From contig CM059582.1 in NCBI GenBank assembly GCA_030407085.1, positions 159,642,001 through 159,706,000 of the forward strand: a DNA stretch of 64,000 bases, in the 5' to 3' direction. Within the stretch, counting starts at the first letter, position 1; each line of letters begins with the position of its first letter. Shown in pieces: positions 51,681-64,000 of this stretch. The translations under genes were made by a program, and so were the position numbers. The notes under the pieces were generated by a model. The model worked only from the letters and a program-made list of their open reading frames with translations, ran no database searches and had not been told where the DNA came from. Source of the DNA: Trichopria drosophilae (Eukaryota; Arthropoda; Insecta; Hymenoptera; Diapriidae).

Positions 51681-52762
51681 TCCGGAAACGAGTTGCATGG
51701 AGACGAACTGTATAGTCTCTCTCTATTTCCGCCAACCCTACCTTCTACATGGCAGGCATCGGTAGTGGATGGGCGAACGGTTTTTGAACTCTGACTTTCC
51801 GACGCAGGATGCACTTTGTCCCGCACATCTCGTATTGGTCATTGGGCAACGACTTTCTTGTTTATGGAATATGCGATTTTAATTACAATATTTGCATACT
51901 TCTCTACTGTGCAAGTGCAATACGAGTACCTAACGAGTATTTGAAAATACAAAATAATGCACAAAAATATATCGGATTAAAATGTAGATTGTCCAATTCC
52001 TCGCGAGTTTTGTACGAGAGTTCTTCCCAGCATGCAAAAATTCGTGGGAAATTTCGTAAAGGAAACGTTTCTAATATTTCTTTTCTATTTGAATTTCTAA
52101 GACGTCGATTTAAATAGTCCAAGGAAATATAAGTGTATACTAAAGGAAGGACGAGAGAATGAAAGCAGGTGATATATCTTAAGATACACCTGGTCCGCGG
52201 TCGCCTAGACTCAGTTAAAGTGATTGGTACAACCATCGAACTGGTTTTGGAATCTCGGAATCTTGCATTTTCGGAAAGGCTTCGGCTTTTGATACCCCAA
52301 ATGAGAAAGAAATCTGACCCTTCGATCCCATTTTCGTTCCACTCGAACAGTCCATGTCGAAGATCTTCTCATGTCTTGCATTCGAGTCATGAACATGACT
52401 ATCGAACATCTGTATTTTCGGAAAAACCCCTTTGCATTCTTAGAAACAGATGGAAAAAAGGGTTCGGAACATTGCAACTGAAAGATGTAAAGCAGACGCG
52501 TGGGCGCCCTTTGGCGATTCTTTGAAACGGTCTCTCGCTTAGCTTCTTCTATAATGTAGCTCTGAATATGCATCTGCCCTGAACGACGTCGAATCGCGGT
52601 ACTGTCAATCGACCAGAAATTCTTTGGCATTTTCAAAGAAATGCATTGAATCCTTTCATCCTAGGGAATCTTTCGTTTTTGGGAACTTGAGGAAAAACGG
52701 TCGGGGTTATTGTTCGATGAACCACTCATGCAAATATTTCAAAGTTTGAAGACGAAGGTTTC

Positions 52763-52782
52763 TTTTTTTTTTTTTTTTTTTT
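52763..52782. repeat. T homopolymer
   Basis: About 20 consecutive T on the plus strand after GGTTTC. Could be a simple repeat or, on the minus strand, the A tail of an old retroposed sequence; there is no further support for the latter. Confidence 0.85.
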
Positions 52783-55700
52783 AATATAGACATATCATCA
52801 CGAAATATTTATTTGCAAATAAAAGAACTGGGTCTAACTTGAAGTCATCCATTCCATTCTCGAAAATTATCAATGTAATGTTGCCTCGACAATTCATTAA
52901 TACTTTTAGTTCGGTAAATATGAATGACTGTTGATTTCGTTATTTCTCATTACACGATCGATACTAATATTTGTTTAATACTTTCATATTCCGAAACTAT
53001 TCGTAGGCTAGATAAAATATTATGGACAAGATATCATACTATATCTTTTTTTTATTTTTGACTCTGTATTAACTATCCGCTCTCCTTAATTCGGTATAAA
53101 ATGAATGAAGTTATGAGATAATTTTTCTGTTTCAATATAAACTGTACTATAAGTACCACATACTTTGGCCTTTTCGAAAAAAAAACACATTTCATTTTTG
53201 GTAGAAGATAAACTTAATATTTATTTGATTGAATAAAATCAAAGCATGAATTACCCCAGTAGAAATAAGAAACAAAATTGAGCGCTTACATAAAAAAAGG
53301 AATAGTCTTTTTTATGATACACAAATAATTAAAATTCAACGTTACAATGAATGCAAACACCGACAATGGGTTGGTGACAATATTGAATTAATCTGGTCAT
53401 TAATACAGATTCTCATTCATAATTTATTACCATTTTTATCAATAAGTATAAGTAAATATTGGCTCTACTTAGGTCTCTAATATAATGTTCATAAAGAAGA
53501 GCTTTGAATATTTATTATCTTAAAGCACCAATTAAGTAACAAATCCTTACACAAATCATTTAACTACGAAGGGGAGCTACTAATAGCACATAACCGTATT
53601 CACGATCCGGTGAAGAGAATAAGTTTTTCATCCTACCCCCTGGTAATAGGCTAGGCTGAATTCTGTATCTAGTCTGTTTTTAGAAATACATTCGTGTCCT
53701 AAATACATAATTGAGTAGGCTTTAGTGATCAACGACAATGGTTATGATATTCTTAGGTACTTTTATTATCCGTATGTAGTACGTGATCGGTTCAAGTAAA
53801 GATTGCGTCCAGCAAATGTGCTTTATGTAGCGCATCGAAATTTTCATTACATACTAATGAAAATGTTTAGAATATTCTTATATAAAAACTCTTCTCAGGC
53901 AACATTATCTAGTTTTCAACAAAGTAGTAGTTGATATATGGCTAATGGACAGATTACAAACAATTTTTAGCACTGCTAATAAATTCCAGTTGACTTTCAC
54001 AGTTAAAGGTGTGGGGCCAGAAATGAAGCTCGTTTCGGTTTTGTTGTTTTCTTCAGGGTGTTATACTTTGGGAAGAGTCGCGTGCCACGGCAGATGCAGA
54101 GAGGGGGGATGTAGTATAAAGAAAACTAAGTAAGGGGGAACGGGAGTGACTGAGATCGGAATAGTATGCGACGTGCGCTTGAAATGAAGGGCCATCAGGT
54201 AATAATAAGAGCCCTCCCTCCCGCTGAAAAAAAAGCAACTCTTTGGTTTCGCACGCGAGTTTCTGCTTGATTGCGAGTTATTCAAATATACTCGTGCAGT
54301 TGCTTAGTTCCCCTCAAAAATATAAGTATGAACAATACACCTAAGTTACTTATGACTTACGAGATAGACAGATCACCTTCTTTGGGACAACAAAAGGAAA
54401 ATCCTACGTATATCTAAATTGTACGTTTACGATTTTTTATCGCCGGTTCACTACTCTCGCGTGAGTTTATTTCTGAATGATATTTCATTTCAGAAAACAA
54501 AAGCATTTAATAATAAAAATAAATAATGAAATTTCCGTTAATATATTTATGTCTACATCTAGAAAATGGTCCACGCGTCTGATGGATGCACGATCATGTT
54601 CGATGACTTAAGGACATTTAAAGAAAAAAGATCCTAGGATCGCGGTGTTTCAACGTGACTAGAGAATATTTGTCACAGCCATCGTTCATGATCTTGCGAA
54701 AAGAAGAAAGATCGCGTTATGCAAGCTGATCGATACTAAATGGCGTCCGACCGCATGCGCGATCACGGACGATAAATCTGCGATTCTCGATATGTCGCGA
54801 GGGGATAGAAACATTGAAAGAAACGCTAATACAAGGGAGGAGAGGGCGAGAACAAGAGAAAAAGAGAGTGAGAGAGAGAAATGAAAAGTACACCTTAAGC
54901 GCGACGTAAGTTACGAAACGTGAGGGGAGCGTCGCGTCGTCGGGGGTTCCTCTACGTCAGTGTGGCAGCTGCTTGTACGTCATACTTTTTCTTTGTCTCA
55001 AAGGACCCTTCTCTTTAGCAGTCCTCACTCTTTAGGGGCACAATCGGGGGGCCACGAACGCCCGGCAGATGTTTCGCCACCACGATCATACGTATGTATA
55101 TGCCCCCTAAAGATGAAGTACTCGCACTTATCGTTTCTTGCTCGACTTTTAGAACATTAGTCTGATATCCGGCAGTAGTTACGTTACCATCGTAAGGTTC
55201 AAGATTATCCTTTGCATCCTTGTATGTGTGGTGCCGTGAGCTACTCAACCTTTTGCTCCAGATATTTTGCCGTATATTGCTGGTAATAAGTAGAACGAAT
55301 AACATAGTTAGTCATACAACATATAGTTTGCTTTTCTGTTTTACTAAAAGCAGCTTACTTGATATAGAGAGATTATACTGAAACTGAATGTGATCGGAAA
55401 GAGTCTATCAATATTATTAACAATCGTTTCAAATAGATGCGAACAATTTTATATCTGTAAGATTTTTTATCTTTCTTAAATTCATAAAAAAAAATGAATT
55501 GTTTGACTCTTAAAACTTGTCCTGTTTATCTTTTGCGATTCCAAGAACACAGGCCTGCGTCAAGGGTTGCTTGCCCTTAACGCAATTCCAACCGTAACTC
55601 AGAAAACTCAGTGGCAGCAATTATCCCTACTTTACGTCCTTGGCACAAAGTGCGGTATACATGTATATCCGACAGATAACTCGACCGACTTCGTTACGAG

Positions 55701-56679
55701 TACGGCGGAACGTCAAGTACCTAAAGTATAAAGCCTTCCGTCTCAGCGACGTTTTGCATTCTTTAATGCCGTCGCTCAAAGTAAATAACTGTTTATAAAT
55801 ACAATGGCCACTATAATGACGAAAATTGCATTTGAGTGTAGTTTTTAATTAATTTTACTGCAATTACGAAAAGTATATATGTATTACTATACTTGCTTAC
55901 TTTAAATACATTCCTATTAAGCTGCAAAATTATTCAGAGGCTTTTCTTTAGATAATATTGTGGTCTCTTATACTTTGTTGTTAAAATAAGGCGTACGTAA
56001 TTAATTTAAAACTTTTAATTAGGAAAATTGTAAAGAATTTGTATTTTTTGCATAATGATCGTCAGCACAATGGTTTGTTAGAAGCTTGACAACACTGTAA
56101 AATAATGCAAGAGTGTTACTTTGGGCACTAACAGACGGTTGAAGGTCGTAAGTCGCAAGACATGCGCTTAACATATCTTTGCTTAACACATCGTCACACC
56201 TGACATCACACACTCGTTAGGGGGCAGATGGGCCCCCTCTCGAGCGTTACGTTTGGGGCCCCACGAAACGCACACACGTACCTGGCGGCGTCTAGATATG
56301 ACGACCCCTCTCCCGCAGACGCGATCCGCTCCACAAGGCGAAGCAAAATAAAATAAAATTTCGTCAAGGGAGCACACACGCGCTTCTCTTGCAGCTGCTC
56401 AGGTAGCACGAGCTACTTCGGAATTAGCGGCTAAAACATTCGAGGGTCGATAATCTTTTCTCATTCTTTCTCTCTATATTTCACTCGACTTTTCTACTTT
56501 TTTTTTAATTCATCTCGCTCTTAGCCTCTGCTTTCTCTCATTGAACGACCATTTGTCCAAGCATAGACTATTAATGCAGCGTAACAACCTCTCATTCATC
56601 CACTTTGTTGAAGGCACGTAGATGAAATAATAAAGGAGAAAAATGATTCGCGAATGCGAAGTACCACTTGGTAATTATA

Positions 56680-58419
56680 TTAAAGGCACATCGCCCCTCG
56701 AAGTATGTCCATACGACCATTGTTAAATGGAGTAAGAAATTGTCCATCGATCGTTTGCAGGATATTTCTAATTATGCTTATTGCATTCCCTAATTTTGGG
56801 CATAAAACGGCGTTTTCAATTTGTAATCTTTCGTCACTTGTGGTATTATAACTGTCCAGATAATGATTATTGTATTTCTTTACCTTTACGAAAGAAAAAT
56901 GTACTTTGAAATACCGCAATTGAGTTCAGATGTCACCTGGTCTCAGTAAAATCTTTAAAATATATCGGATTGGATGAATTAGGACACAAAGTGGACAGAG
57001 AAATAAGGAAATAAGTATACGTATTTCTGTGAAAAGGCCAAGGTATACGTTGACTAGAGTGAGTTTTCCAAGATTAGTTTGACCCCCACGATGACAAAAA
57101 TGAGCCAATTTTCGTCTTATGCCGAGTCTCATTGAAAAGGAATGTATTGTGAGCAAAAGTCCATATTCGCGATAGCTGAAAAAGCCATAATTCACATTGT
57201 AACGAAGATGTTAGTTTTTGTTGTCAGCTTAAAAATCTATCGCTGAAATTGCCATTCTTTAGACCTTGACGAAAAAAAGAAGCGATTTGTCGCCTCTTGT
57301 ATATCTATAATACGCTACGGGATACTTCCGGGACTAACTTTTCATGGGCGTCCGGAGGCGGTTTGTATGGAGACACTGTCTACAGTGACAGAAATTAGCT
57401 TCTTACTTGTGTGTTATGCTTTCTTCAGTCGTCTATGATATATTTTCTCTACTAATTAGGGTGGTCAAATAGGACAAGCAATAGACCAAAACCAAAAATA
57501 GGCAACCATAGACCAAAGCGTGACAGTAATTCTTCTTTAACGAAATTATATAAAAACTTTAAGATTTGTTACCAAGAAAGAATTTTATTGTAGTCTTATG
57601 TATCAGAAACGAACATGTCTTGTACACTCGGATAACAAACTAGAGAATTAGACTAATAAAAAACTCTTTCCAACTGCCAACATTAAGAGGCAGTGAATGA
57701 AATTATAATATAAATGCTCGATTCTATTACCTTCCGACTTTTTTTTACCGGTACTGGATATGTATCGATTGGCACGCATCTCCCGATATCCGGCCCAATT
57801 TTGGACCTTTGTAACTAAAGATGAGAGGGGAGATTTTAAATGACTACCAACAGCAGACTGGCAATACTGTTTGATCATCGGCGTCTCTTCGAGCGGATCA
57901 AGTACCGAAGGGAAAGGTCCTGGTATTAATGGAAGGAAATGTAAAAGAAACGGAAAAATCGATACGAACAGTATAAAAGAAACGTGTAACATATGCCTGC
58001 CTTCAAAATCAATGGGATATTTTGATGCTCGACTTGGATATACGTTTATTTCGTTAGTCCAGATGATAAGTCAATGATATATCAACAAAGAAAGGTTTAA
58101 AAAACTGAACAAAAAAAATCTTTTTGTGTTGAAGTTCAAAATATATTGATTAGAAAATTATTGGTCTTAATCAACGTACGGTGTCGTAACAAGATGAGTT
58201 TTATATCTTTTGTTTTGTTTCGGTAAAGTAAGTAAATACGTTACAGTCCATTTCAATAACCAGATTAACTTTCAGTGAAAATGAAAGGACGTGACCGAAA
58301 GAATCGGAAGCAAAACCAGGAAGGTAAAAACCGATCAAGGTCGAAAAAAAAAATTTATCGAATCGTTTGAAATCTGAAGAAAAGTAAATTCGACACAATG
58401 ACTGAAAGACGCGTAACAT
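56680..58419 (-). other. unassigned cluster of protein-like short frames
   Basis: Four minus-strand frames lie in series: 58419-58201 (72 codons), 57992-57648 (114), 57195-56926 (89) and 56919-56680 (79). The 57992 frame has a true ATG, a hydrophobic first ~25 residues like a signal peptide, then a polar stretch (QNWAGYREMRANRYISSTGK) that reaches a possible donor, GGAAG/GTAATAG, at 57730. The last frame (KYNNHYLDSYNTTSDERLQ ...) ends naturally in TAA. I tried joining them by GT-AG splicing and did not obtain a consistent frame, so this is at most a decayed or rapidly evolving small gene; it may equally be chance. No family recognised. Confidence 0.15.
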
Positions 58420-59349
58420 ATGTCGAACGAGGCGGCGCCTTGTCGCATTTCGATTAGTTATTATCAGTTTTTGTCAAGAAGGAAAATTCGTACACTTAGG
58501 AGGGCCCCACCGGGCACGCGCCAGTGTGGGCGCAAAAACTTGCCGTAGGTCTAGCCATCTGTTATGCTCCTCCCTCCGCTACGGAGTGAAAGCGATATTA
58601 CGGGACCTTTAAATGCGCCGAGACACGCACCTTGAGATCTGTCTGGGCGAAGAGCCCTCGACAGTTGCCCTTTAAAGATCGACTAGGAAGAAAGAGACGG
58701 ATTCACCCTCTCACTCCGAAGAACTAGAGAAATATACCCAAGCTGCATTTTGAATGGTTTCCTTACCTCACCATGTGCGGTTACTTTTCACTTCCAGAGA
58801 TGAATGAGATGAAATTCTTGTGGTATCACGGGCGGTATGCCCTACACGACGCCTGCACCCTCGTTTATTGACCTAATGTATTATCTCTAACACATTATTC
58901 AACTGTGCTATTTATTTTTATTATCTGTTTGAAATTTGATTTAAATCGACTCCAATGGAATTCTATTAATTTGACACGTATTATGAAGGGACTTGATATG
59001 CATGACATAATCAATGATATTATTTGTATATATTTAAAATAGAATGACATTTTTGGAAACTCCTGAGTGATTAAAAGAAAAGCTAATGCCTCCGACAGTT
59101 ATTAGCTTTTCGATATCTGCAGCAAGTCTGGAGGTACGACGCGATAGCATGAGATTGCGAGAAATGCATTCAGCATGGTAGTACCGATCGAGCTAAATTA
59201 GAAAAAAGTGCAACTCCAGATGGTGCATCGCCAAGCATTTCTGACCCGTATCCCTCATAATTCTGAGGCCCACATTGTCTTACCGCGACACGCACCCTTC
59301 CGATCTGAACACGAGGGGGTTGCATAGCTGCCGGCATATATTCCTCTGT

Positions 59350-59385
<36 letters not shown>

Positions 59386-62300
59386 GCCTACTACCCAATG
59401 CGTCGTACATGTACAAATGACGACCTCGACTTCGACGATGCAACAGCGACTTCATCGTCGAAGTCGTGGAAGGCGCGGAATCTCCCGGTGGGAGTTTGAC
59501 ACTGCAGTCCGCCGGGGGGAAAAGGAGCGAAGGGGTTGAGGCTCTGGGAGCGTAGATCGGTGACAGCGAGACTTTTATTAGGGAAAGAATCAGCAAGCAT
59601 GATTATGTACCTTAGAGCGTCTCCGCTCACCTTCCCTCCGTCCGCCTCCGCCATTATCGCAACCACCCCCTGGCGTTTGCATTGTCGACACTCTGAGTAC
59701 GCATGCAGTGGCGTAGCGATGAAAAATTGACGATATAACAACTGCAGTTCGATTCGTTATGACACGATCTTACTTGTTCTAGTTTATTACTCACTGTTAG
59801 GCGTTAACAATGTGTTTTAACTTAATTTTTAAGATACATTGTAGGCTGCAAGATGATTGAAAAAGAATTTTTTGTATCTTGTACACTTTACGAATTTAAT
59901 GAACCATGCATTAAAAGTACATTGATTCCAAGTGCTATTAAATTTCAAAGTCTTCATTTATCTTGTGGTGATGCGTCTATGATTTATTATTAAAAATACT
60001 ATAGATCTACAAAAATATGTATTCAAATATTATTTTTTGAAAATAACGAAGTTTTTTCTGTATAATTCAATCAATATTATTAATTTCGTCATTAGCTATG
60101 ACTTAAATTATCAACTGTTATTGAATCAGTGCGTTGATTAGTAGCGTTATGTTGGCGAGTTAATATTGCACCAGACGATAATTTTATTTTGGAAAATTGT
60201 CAAGAAGAAAAACCTCTGATTTCTTGTAAACATCATCATAGATTGATGATAAGGTGATGAACCGATTTGAAGTACAATTATATGTCAATATTAAAAATGT
60301 TGACGAACATAAATGTTCATTAAATTTCGAAACTATTCTAATAATATAAATCAATAACCCATACGTAAACCTAGTGTCGATAAACATTTTACGTAATATT
60401 TTTGGACGGTTATTTTATTCTCTTCCGGTTTTATATTGACATTTGCATTAATAGAAAGTTTGAGACTTTTAAAAATACACTTTTTATATTTATTCAACGA
60501 AATATGCGGATTAATAACATTTTTACTTCTGTCAAAATTAGGAATGAGTAATAAAAATAAATTACCCTGCAATTATTAAACTATTTAATTAATTATTAAA
60601 CTGAAATTATTACAATAAAACACCTATTAAACGTACCCAGAAAACGATTAAAACATTATATATCCACATCCAATGTTTCAATTTTTGCAGCTCCTGATTA
60701 TGTGTTGCTCCTCATTTATTTTTTTAATATTGAAATTTTCTTTTTGCGTATGTAGCAGTTTACAAAGTAATGGATTTTTCGAGTCAGAGTGGCAACTAAC
60801 ATATTTATTAAAATAATGTAATATTAAATTGAAAATGTTAAATATTTCAAAGAGATATATTTCAGTTTTTTTCTATGCAATATTTATTACAATCAAGTGA
60901 TAATCCGAAATAACATAAAAAATTGTTAGAATCACTCGAGCGAATCATTATTTTAACACAAAACGAATAAATTTGATAAAAACTCGTCACTAAAAAATTA
61001 ACATTATTTTTTTTTTAATATTTACTTAATGTAATAGTTGAAAAATATATATTTCTTGTTCACCAGCATTTAATAATGTTAAAATGTATTAATATAATTA
61101 TTAAGTAAATATAATTTTTATCTAAAATACTTGACGACTAGTGTTAGTTAATTCTGACTTTTAACAATTTCATGTACAATTTCATTTACAATTTCACGAT
61201 TTAATTACTTCCAAAGTAACGGACCATCGCTTTTAATCCAAAAGGATTCATATTAGAGGTTAGGTGAACAAATTGTCAATGATATTCTTATTTGCAAACT
61301 TAAAACATGATGGATTTATCATTTTATTTTTAATTTCAAGAAAAATACTATTATCAAAAAGTAATTCTGTTGAATACATTTTTAAACTAGTTTCTCAATT
61401 TTGTATTATATAAGATTAACAAAAAATAACATTCATTCATCTCAGGCAATTCATCTTTTAGGATATTGGTATTAATTATTGATATTTACAATTACGAACA
61501 AAATATGAGATAATTGACTTGTGTAATTTTGAAAATCTTGATTGTTTAATACCAACGTCCCAAAAGAGTAAAGAATGCAGTAAAGAAAAAAACTGGAAAC
61601 TTACGGTGAACGTTGTAGTGGTGATGTTGAAGATGCAATTCTCTAAAACAGAAAAATATTTATCATATATTTTTGTACATAATTATAGAAATGTTATAAC
61701 ATAAGTATCATGAAATTCATAACAAATATTAAGCAAACCTTAACGCAATTATCAAAAAGAGGTATAAATGGTTCTTATATATAATAATGGTAGAATTAAC
61801 AATCTGAAATTTTAAAAGAAGTTTTTTGTTTAATCAACTTTATTACGTATATTTGGGGTTCACGAATATGGAAAATAACTGTTTAACTGTCAAACTGTGG
61901 TAGATTTGCGGTTGTGTAGTTTACTGCATATTTGGCCACCAGGAAATAGTAAACAGAACAATATTATTATCTTGTTTACTATATAAATAATTAATTTAGT
62001 TATATTATTATTCCGTATTGTACTTCTGTAAAATGGTTGGATTGACTTTGTTTTGAACTCTCCGAGCATAGAACTTTTTGAAAAATTGTCGGGTGCATAT
62101 GATCGGGACCCATGCTTATCGTATTAAAAAATATCACATGCAACACTGGCAAAATATCGATCTCCAGCCCTCACTTCACTCGAGCGACATTTCCCGTGTT
62201 TCGTACTCGTGGTAGATCTATATTTGCGCCCTTGATACATAATATTCCATTTTGTTCTTTCTGTAGAAGCTACCGTATGCGTTACTGATATTACTTTAGA

Positions 62301-64000
62301 AATTTTGGAATATGTCTTAATATCAATATCGTTCATCTTATTAACAAATAATAATAGTCGATTTTGAAAGCCCATGATTTTTATAAAGATAAATTTTGTA
62401 AAAGGTTATAACAAATTTAATTATTTACACACTAAAATAATAATGTATCCGCGTAAGTTTTTTTCACTCTATTAAATTACAAGAAATTTGTAAAAGTTGT
62501 CGGATTTTGAGAGAAATAGATCATTAAGGACATTCGACATACTGATAAATCATTATAAGAAAAGAGATTTCATTATTTAGATGTTGACGTTTGAAGAATA
62601 TGAAACCCGCATATAATACATACATAAGGGATATTTATTAAGGTTGAGAAGTTAATGAGATCAAATTAATGTATTTCAATGAGAACGAAAGATTTTTTAT
62701 GAATATGTCAAATCCAATTTACAGATAAAAATATTAGATCAGTTGATGAGCTTATTTCAGTTTAGTGGAAAAGGTTTTTGAAATCCAGCTATTTCTTCTG
62801 TTGCATTGTGAATTTTGAAAACAATCAAATTTGCAGATACGTGATTTTCAAGATTCATCGTCTAGGTTTGCTGAAACTTGCAGGATAACTAACAACGAGA
62901 AATCAAGATCCTAGAGATAAATTTTCGTCCGAATCGTTCGTTGACGTAATAGTGTAACCTGCGAACTGCATCCGAGATTTTGGAGACTGCAGCAAGGAAC
63001 GAGGCGCGGTTGTAACTGCGAAAGAGGAAGATGGGGCATAGCTAATACATCACAAACTTAGGAACAAAGAGGAGGATGTCGTAGCTTTGCCACGGCGAAT
63101 CCGCCGGTGGTCCCGCGTGTAGAAACTTTGCCTATTTGTTAAGTCTTGCCGACCGAAACTGTCTGAGATACTGGCGTCGAACCGCGTCCTCGCTGCCAGA
63201 GACTCCTTGTATCGCCGGCCCAATCAGAACAATGCAGCCGATTCCGCCCGGTAACACCAAGAAGAGACTTTCCTGGACTTTGATACTTTATGAACTAAGT
63301 TGCACTTGTACATATCCAAGAGAATCCGTATTTTTCGCTAGGAATACCAAATAAATTGTTATGCAGATTTTATTAACTATGGAGTAACACAGGTGTTGTC
63401 AAAAAAAGTAGGTCGTTAAATTATAAAAGCCAAGTACAATTCTGGAGAGAATTTTCATTTTTAAACGATTCTCAGTAAATGGTTTTCTGAGGACTTATTT
63501 ATTTTGCTTTTATTTCATATCCTCAACAATTAAATATGAATTATTCTTAAATAATACCTTATGTAATTTAACAGAGTTCGAGAAATCATTCTTTGTTTAA
63601 AAGCAGTTCAATAGCATTATGAGCATAAAGTATTGGCAATTAACAATAGAACCAGAATCAACAGTTACCACGTAAACGTCCATTAAGTGCGTTATTCACC
63701 GTAACTCACAATTATACTTTCGAAACGTGAAATATAACGCACACAACTCTCGTATATCATTGATCGATCCACAAGTATCGTAACTACGATTCGATGGTAC
63801 CGTACGGATGAAAATGAAACCAAACTTGATTTGGGTGCACGTATCCCGTTGATTTATCAGTTTTTGGCGAAATGCGCGTGATAATCGAGAAATTAAAATG
63901 CTATTCGATTGACGGCAGCCACAAATTAATGTGCTCCGGCGTTACACAAACGGGACTCGTCTACGGGCCAATTATCATCGAATAATAATTCACTTGTCAA
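58420..64000. other. gene-free region to the right edge
   Basis: GC-richer patches at 58.45-58.9, 59.25-59.7 and 62.95-63.3 kb, separated by very AT-rich DNA from 59.8 to 62.9 kb in which no useful frame or repeat was seen. Contains the TC microsatellite at 59355-59383. No gene supported. Confidence 0.4.
59355..59383. repeat. (TC)n microsatellite
   Basis: About 14 TC units directly visible, flanked by GTCTTTT and GCGCCTAC. It accounts for the Ser/Leu run on one strand and the Arg/Glu run in the opposing 113-codon frame. Confidence 0.95.

Larger units (their letters stand above)
43052..56679. other. gene-free upstream region (43.1-56.7 kb)
   Basis: GC-richer islands at about 43.05-43.8 (CpG-rich, with purine/pyrimidine-strand asymmetry), 44.6-45.2 (pyrimidine-rich, then a short GCTGCTGCTG run near 44990), 45.9-46.4, 47.0-47.3, 48.7-49.1, 54.0-54.3, 54.6-55.1 and 56.2-56.4 kb. 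GA-rich blocks at 49.55-49.8 and 51.05-51.7 kb generate the longer low-complexity minus frames (144 and 169 codons). A T-homopolymer lies at 52763-52782. A small hairpin is at 55557-55583. No gene supported. Confidence 0.4.

Noticed and set aside
51189..51698. 169-codon minus frame
   Set aside because: Its Ser/Leu/Phe-rich translation follows from CT-rich low-complexity DNA, and similar frames open in the other phases.
1..64000. CRISPR arrays, bacterial operons, rRNA genes
   Set aside because: No regularly spaced repeats, no operon-like tandem genes, and no rRNA words were seen; the sequence is eukaryotic with spliced genes.

Overview
The window looks like insect nuclear DNA, most likely hymenopteran (ant, bee or wasp). 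It is AT-rich with scattered GC-richer patches and no obvious CpG depletion. It holds one recognisable protein-coding locus: the 5' two-thirds of prospero (pros), the homeodomain transcription factor of neural precursors (PROX1 in vertebrates), on the minus strand. The order placement rests on general composition and on resemblance of the pros protein to other holometabolous insects, so it is inference.

Layout of pros (read from high to low coordinates): a probable 5'-UTR splice acceptor at 10859-10860; a long 5' UTR with a 90-codon upstream ORF; a large first coding exon (10165-7673, 831 codons); a conventional GT-AG intron (7672-6594); a second coding exon (6593-6126, 156 codons); a 1.68 kb intron with U12-type AT-AC signals (6125-4446); and a third exon (4445-4291) encoding the start of the homeo-Prospero domain as far as WFSNF plus two bases of the next Arg codon. 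The exons for the rest of the homeodomain and the Prospero domain were not found in 1-4290 and should lie beyond the left edge. The AT-AC intron sits where Drosophila pros has its 'twintron' (a U2 intron nested in a U12 intron). A nested U2-type intron (6055-4451) can be drawn here and would add 25 in-frame codons that do not resemble the fly insert.

From 10.9 kb to 64 kb no convincing protein-coding gene is visible. This stretch of about 53 kb upstream of pros contains AT-rich DNA, purine/pyrimidine tracts, microsatellites, at least two structured mobile-element-like insertions (a ~1 kb foldback at 14811-15792 and a 1.19 kb terminal-inverted-repeat element at 30874-32059), a compact hairpin at 42946-43051, a duplicated ~70-bp word at 37.3/37.8 kb, and GC-richer islands that could be enhancers or untranslated exons. 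This fits the large regulatory territory of a developmental transcription factor. A few short open frames (56.7-58.4 kb, 33.9-34.4 kb, 52.2-52.6 kb, 0.9-1.2 kb) look slightly more protein-like than background but could not be assigned.
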